Shown here piece after piece: positions 6,646-10,213 of a stretch of DNA of 10,213 nucleotides. Source of the stretch: JACQNR01 sp049515175 (GTDB lineage: Bacteria > Acidobacteriota > Terriglobia > UBA7540); contig JBEKUI010000174.1 in assembly GCA_049515175.1 (NCBI GenBank), positions 1-10,213 on the forward strand. Reading direction: 5' to 3'. The position numbers and the translations under genes are program-made. The notes below the pieces were generated by a model, which saw only the letters and a program-made list of their open reading frames with translations, ran no database searches and was not told the origin of the DNA. Position 1 is the stretch's first letter. Each line of letters starts with the position of its first letter.

Positions 6646-8694
6646 ATGAAACTGGCAACCCTCGCCCTGCTGTGTACGCTTTTTCTCAGTCCTTCAACTC
6701 TGCCTGCTCAACAGGCCACGCAAGATCCGTTTCTCCGGTGGATGGACCAGATCGCGCAGCGACATTTGCAGCGTCGGGAGAACGCCATCGCTGAGATTCA
6801 CACCGTTGCCGAAGCGGAGCGCCGGAAAAAAGTGGTCCGCGAAACGCTCGTGGAGATCCTCGGCGGTTTGCCAGACTATGACGGGCCGCTGAATCCCAGA
6901 GTCACAGGCCGGATTCAGAATGAGTCCTACACCATCGAAAAGGTGATGTTTGAGAGTCTGCCGGGTTTCTTCGTCACGGCCAATCTCTACCGGCCCAACC
7001 AGCCTGGTCGTTATCCCGGCGTTCTTCTCCAGTCCGGGCACACGCAGGAGGGCAAGGCCGAACCGCAGAGGCTGGCGGCCAATCTGGCTTTGAAAGGTTT
7101 TGTGTCACTGGCTTTCGACCCTGTAGGGCAAGGTGAAAGAGAGCAGACCTTCAACCGCGACCTGGGTGGACCCTCGGCAGGCTGGTCGGTCAACGAGCAC
7201 CTCCACGCGGGAGCCCAAAGCATTCTGGTGGGCGAGAGCGTGGCGCGCTACTTCATCTGGGATGCAAAACGGGCGCTCGACTACCTGGTCAGCCGGCCGG
7301 AAGTGGACGCCGCGCGGATTGGAGCCGCCGGTTGTTCGGGCGGTGGAGCGCTGACAACCTTCATTGGAGCACTCGACCCGCGCATCAAAGCGGTTGTCCC
7401 CGCCTGCTTTCCCAATTCCTATCGGCTGTTGTTTGCCGGCCCGGACCCCGATTCCGAAATGAGCTGGCCGAATTTCCTGGCGAGCGGTCTGGACACGGCT
7501 GATTTCGTGGAATTGTCCGCCCCTGTGCCCTGGCTCATTCAGGCCACCAAAGATGACTACTTCACGCCTCCTGGGGCCAAGCTCGTCTATGAGGAAGCCC
7601 GCCGCTGGTACAAGCTCTACGGCGCGGAGGACAAGGTAAGCTTCTTCGTCGGACCAGGCCCCCACGGCACGCCCCTGGTAAGTCGAGAGGCCGTCTATGA
7701 GTGGCTGATCCGCTGGCTGAAGGACGGCCAGGGCGATGTTCACGAGCAGCCGGTGACTCTCTATGCCAACCACGAACTCTTGGTGACACCCAGCGGTCGG
7801 GTCGAAGATGAGCCGGGGAGTCGGAAGCTCTATCAACTCATCCTGGATGATTTTCACGCCAAGAAACAACCGAGAACTGTCCCTGAGCTGCTCGCCGAGC
7901 TCCGCAGTCTGGGGATCCCTTCGCCAGGCTCTCCACCGCAAGTCAGCGTCTTGAGCGAGACGAACCTCCAGGATGCCCGCCGCCTGCGCATCAGGTTCGA
8001 GAGTGAGCCGGGCGTTGAAATTGAGGGACAACTCTACATCCCAGCTTCTCCCGCGGGGCGCAAGCCGGCTGTGTTGCTGGTGGCGGATAAGACCAGCAAT
8101 CCATGGATTCCTTCGACAGCTTCGATAGCGGAAAGGATGACCAGGGCAGGACGCGTTGTCCTCGAACTCGAGCCGCGCGACTCTCCCTCGGGTAATGACA
8201 ACCGGCCATTCCTCGGGGATTGGCTCTCCAACTCACGGGCCAACCAGATCGGCCTCAATCTGTCGGCCATGCGAGCGCACGACGTCTTGCGGGGCGTCGA
8301 CGTCTTGGTCACCCGCAGCGATGTCGATCCGGGCTCGATTCGCGCTACCGCCCGGAGTGTGAAGGGAATTTGGGTTTTGCTGGCAGCCGCCGTCGACAAC
8401 AGAATCGGCAAGATCTGGCTGGACCGAACCCCCTACAGTCTGCGCGCTGCTCTTGAGAATACAATCAACACTGACATCTTCGACGCGGTGATTCCTGGCT
8501 TTGCTCTTCATTGGGACCTGGAAGATCTTGTCAAGGCCATGGGAGACCGGCGCGTCCTATGGACTGACCCGACGAATTGGATGCACAGGCCTGTGGCTCT
8601 CGGCCCTCCATTTCGATATCGCTACGTCCTCGGCGACACGACGGATCTCAGCGACGCGGAGGATAACGCCTATATCGAAGAACTGATCAAATGA
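6646..8694 (+). CDS. Secreted acetylxylan-esterase-like alpha/beta hydrolase with two tandem hydrolase-like domains
   Basis: The start at 6646 is preferred because it opens directly onto a Sec signal (KLATLALLCTLFLSPSTLPA, likely cut before QQ). The frame also extends back to an ATG at 6574, which would add 24 residues unlike a signal. Neither start has a convincing Shine-Dalgarno. Counted from 6646 the protein has 682 residues. The first domain (about 60-370) is an alpha/beta hydrolase: PGVLLQSGH after strand 3, FDPVGQGER, nucleophile Ser231 in GCSGGG, probable acid Asp304 in TKDDYFTP, and His340 in GPHG. This resembles the acetylxylan esterase / cephalosporin-C deacetylase group, which removes acyl groups from carbohydrates. 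A second domain (about 445-660) repeats the pattern (EIEGQLYIPA, PAVLLVADK, DVDPGSIRATARSVKG, LAAAVDNRI) but has no Gly-x-Ser-x-Gly elbow and looks non-catalytic. Single-domain esterases of this type are about half this length. The deacetylase role is an inference. Confidence 0.85.
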   Translation: MKLATLALLCTLFLSPSTLPAQQATQDPFLRWMDQIAQRHLQRRENAIAEIHTVAEAERRKKVVRETLVEILGGLPDYDGPLNPRVTGRIQNESYTIEKVMFESLPGFFVTANLYRPNQPGRYPGVLLQSGHTQEGKAEPQRLAANLALKGFVSLAFDPVGQGEREQTFNRDLGGPSAGWSVNEHLHAGAQSILVGESVARYFIWDAKRALDYLVSRPEVDAARIGAAGCSGGGALTTFIGALDPRIKAVVPACFPNSYRLLFAGPDPDSEMSWPNFLASGLDTADFVELSAPVPWLIQATKDDYFTPPGAKLVYEEARRWYKLYGAEDKVSFFVGPGPHGTPLVSREAVYEWLIRWLKDGQGDVHEQPVTLYANHELLVTPSGRVEDEPGSRKLYQLILDDFHAKKQPRTVPELLAELRSLGIPSPGSPPQVSVLSETNLQDARRLRIRFESEPGVEIEGQLYIPASPAGRKPAVLLVADKTSNPWIPSTASIAERMTRAGRVVLELEPRDSPSGNDNRPFLGDWLSNSRANQIGLNLSAMRAHDVLRGVDVLVTRSDVDPGSIRATARSVKGIWVLLAAAVDNRIGKIWLDRTPYSLRAALENTINTDIFDAVIPGFALHWDLEDLVKAMGDRRVLWTDPTNWMHRPVALGPPFRYRYVLGDTTDLSDAEDNAYIEELIK

Positions 8695-8742
8695 CCGTCC
8701 TTTCGAAAGTGGCGCGGGCCGCTCGCGCGTTAACGGGACGGT
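8694..8742 (+). other. Possible stem-loop just after the esterase-like gene
   Basis: ACCGTCC (8694-8700) can pair with GGACGGT (8736-8742), enclosing an inner hairpin of GCGCG (8712-8716) with CGCGC (8724-8728). It begins at the stop codon, where a terminator or mRNA-stabilising structure would be expected. No U-tract follows, so an ordinary intrinsic terminator is not supported. Confidence 0.3.
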
Positions 8743-8877
8743 GCGTTTCAGATAAATGAAGGCCTTCGCGCCACGGGTAATTCACGGAGATCCAGTCTAG
8801 AAGCAGGGCTACTTTTGAACCTTGGACATGCTTTTTATCTTGCGGGCAATTGGTGTGTGCGGCTTTCATCGCGCATG
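8743..8877. other. Spacer before the nitrilase-like gene
   Basis: This stretch holds a 10-base perfect palindrome GAAGGCCTTC (8758-8767) and a modestly AT-rich patch near 8810-8840 that could house a promoter. I could not find a convincing -35/-10 pair. No coding signal is apparent on either strand. Confidence 0.3.
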
Positions 8878-8885
8878 AAGGAGAG
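8878..8885 (+). promoter_or_regulatory. Shine-Dalgarno site of the nitrilase-like gene
   Basis: AAGGAGAG precedes the ATG at 8891, with seven bases between AAGGAG and the start codon. It decides the start, so the unusual N-terminal extension of about 40 residues is likely translated. Confidence 0.7.
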
Positions 8886-8890
8886 ATTCA

Positions 8891-10063
8891 ATGTGGTTTC
8901 AGGCAGCGCTTCAAGAGCATAAGCAGGATCGCTCCGATTGCACGCGGACGACGAGCGAAAAACCTCCCGCTCGGTCAGGCCTTTCCTCAGGCAATGGCGG
9001 AATAGGTAGAAAAGCCGCGGCGATTCTGATTTCGGTGGTTTTCGTCGCTCTGGCTCCGTGGCCCGCCGCAATCGGCGCCGTGAGGGTGAAAAGCACCTCG
9101 GACCAGGCGCCCCGCAAAGTGATCGTCGGCACGGTAATGCAAAGCTTCTGGGGAGAATATCCGGGCTTGCAGAAACGCCTGGAGCAACTGGAGGAGATCG
9201 TAGACCGGATGGCCGAACAGTCCAAGAAGAAATATGGCCGCGGCCTGGACCTCGCGATCCTGCCGGAAGTGGCAGTGACTGGTGAAGTCTCCGGCGACAT
9301 CGTAACCAGTTCCGTTGCCTTCGAGGGACCGGTGAGGGAAGCGTTTGCCCGGACAGCCCAGAAGCACCGTTGCTACATTGTGGTGCCCCTGTACCTGCTG
9401 GAGAATGGGGAGAGGAAAATATGCTCCAATGTGGCCATTCTGGTTGGCCGCAAGGGCGAAGTCGTGGGCACCTACCGCAAGCTGCACTTGGCAGTCCCGG
9501 CGGGTAGCGACTCCATGGAAGGAGGCATGACCCCGGGCAAGGAAGTGCCGGTCTTTGACTGCGATTTCGGCAAACTGGGAATGCAGATCTGCTTTGATAT
9601 GGAGTTCGACTCCGGCTGGGAACAACTGGCGCGACAAGGCGCCGAAATCGTGGCGTGGCCGACGCAGTCGCCGCAGACGGCACACCCTGCGTTTCGAGCC
9701 ATGCAGCATCGGTACTACATCGTGTCCAGCACCTGGCGAAATAACGCCTCCCTCTTCGAACCCACGGGCAAGATAACTGCGCAGATAAAACCGCCCGACC
9801 AAGTCCTCGCGCAGGAGATCGACCTCAGTTACGCGATTCTCCCTTGGAGCTCGAAACTGCAGAACGGGGATGCGCTGAGAAAAAAGTACGGTGACAAAGT
9901 GGGTTTCCGCTACTACGAAGATGAGGACTGCGGAATCTTCTGGTCCAACGACGCCGGGACGACGATCGGCCAGATGGTTCGGTCCATCGGCGTGACCGAG
10001 TCTGAAGACGAACTGCAGCGCATCGGGGAGCTTTTCCGTAAGGCCGGCGTGCCCGCTGACTGA
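8891..10063 (+). CDS. Carbon-nitrogen hydrolase (nitrilase superfamily), membrane-anchored or exported
   Basis: A 390-residue protein of the nitrilase/amidase superfamily, whose members hydrolyse non-peptide C-N bonds in amides, carbamoyl compounds or nitriles. The catalytic triad is intact: Glu126 in LAILPEVAVTG, Lys197 in GTYRKLHL, and Cys234 in MQICFDMEF. The core starts near residue 76 (KVIVGTVMQ) and runs to about 315. Before it lie a polar segment of 41 residues and a hydrophobic stretch (AAAILISVVFVALAPWPAAI, 42-61), either a membrane anchor or a signal with a very long n-region. A good ribosome-binding site at 8878 supports this start, and I see no in-frame alternative just before the hydrophobic stretch. 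The C-terminal 70 residues (KKYGDKVGFRYYE, EDCGIFWSND) extend past the usual core. It follows the esterase-like gene after 196 bp on the same strand, so co-transcription is possible but unproven. The amide substrate cannot be read from the sequence. Confidence 0.88.
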   Translation: MWFQAALQEHKQDRSDCTRTTSEKPPARSGLSSGNGGIGRKAAAILISVVFVALAPWPAAIGAVRVKSTSDQAPRKVIVGTVMQSFWGEYPGLQKRLEQLEEIVDRMAEQSKKKYGRGLDLAILPEVAVTGEVSGDIVTSSVAFEGPVREAFARTAQKHRCYIVVPLYLLENGERKICSNVAILVGRKGEVVGTYRKLHLAVPAGSDSMEGGMTPGKEVPVFDCDFGKLGMQICFDMEFDSGWEQLARQGAEIVAWPTQSPQTAHPAFRAMQHRYYIVSSTWRNNASLFEPTGKITAQIKPPDQVLAQEIDLSYAILPWSSKLQNGDALRKKYGDKVGFRYYEDEDCGIFWSNDAGTTIGQMVRSIGVTESEDELQRIGELFRKAGVPAD

Positions 10064-10213
10064 GAGCTGCAAGGACAGCACTTCGGGTAGCGCGCCTCCT
10101 GGCCTCTCTTTGCCAGACTACACTCCGCGAGAATCAAGCCCTCGGCGAGCCTCGGCATCGAATCCTGAATCCCCCGGTGGGTAGGACAGGGCGGGGCGCT
10201 GTGGGACAGGCGA
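10064..10213. other. Non-coding tail after the nitrilase-like gene
   Basis: No supported gene is visible on either strand before the window ends. A small hairpin, CTGGC (10099-10103) with GCCAG (10112-10116), encloses a pyrimidine-rich loop, but its five-base stem and lack of a following T-run make it a poor terminator candidate. A seven-base direct repeat CCTCGGC occurs near 10140-10156. Confidence 0.3.

Noticed and set aside
8987..10081. A 364-codon minus-strand frame opposite the nitrilase-like gene
   Set aside because: The plus strand has an intact catalytic triad and a good ribosome-binding site, while the antisense frame shows no domain.
10099..10116. Hairpin after the nitrilase-like gene as a terminator
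   Set aside because: The stem is only five base pairs, the loop is eight bases and no T-run follows.

Overview
The window looks like a GC-rich bacterial chromosome segment, most likely from the Acidobacteriota (Bryobacter/Solibacter-like soil lineages). This is inferred from the gene types: a very large Oar-like TonB-dependent receptor with an N-terminal carboxypeptidase-regulatory-like domain, a sulfatase-like protein fused to TPR repeats, a Tat-tagged DegT-type aminotransferase, a two-domain acetylxylan-esterase-like hydrolase and a membrane-targeted nitrilase-family protein. No 16S or other taxonomic marker is present. I see no tRNA, rRNA, CRISPR, phage or insertion-sequence signature.

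Layout. Two genes lie on the minus strand: a TonB-dependent receptor (start at 2459, running off the left edge, so its C-terminus is missing) and, upstream of it, a sulfatase/TPR protein (2784-4874). The 324-bp gap between them holds an AT-rich stretch with a good promoter candidate for the receptor and an inverted repeat on its -35 element. A 258-bp divergent intergenic region (4875-5132) separates these from three plus-strand genes: the aminotransferase (5133-6476), the esterase-like hydrolase (about 6646-8694) and the nitrilase-like amidohydrolase (8891-10063). The last 150 bp hold no gene that I can support.

How it may work together. All five proteins carry an N-terminal export signal (Sec, lipoprotein-like, Tat, Sec, and a membrane anchor or long signal). 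This includes two enzyme classes that are usually cytoplasmic, the PLP aminotransferase and the nitrilase. A reasonable inference is an envelope-located module for uptake and processing of a decorated glycan or related compound: the receptor imports, the sulfatase-like protein and esterase remove ester groups, and the aminotransferase and amidohydrolase act on amino or amide groups. The sequence does not show the substrate, and the genes may simply be independent members of families that are expanded in these bacteria.

The most distinctive points are: a Thr (TLPSH) where sulfatases carry the formylglycine Cys/Ser; an apparently intact PLP aminotransferase behind a Tat signal; a second, catalytically degenerate hydrolase domain in the esterase; and a nitrilase with an intact E-K-C triad behind a long N-terminal extension.
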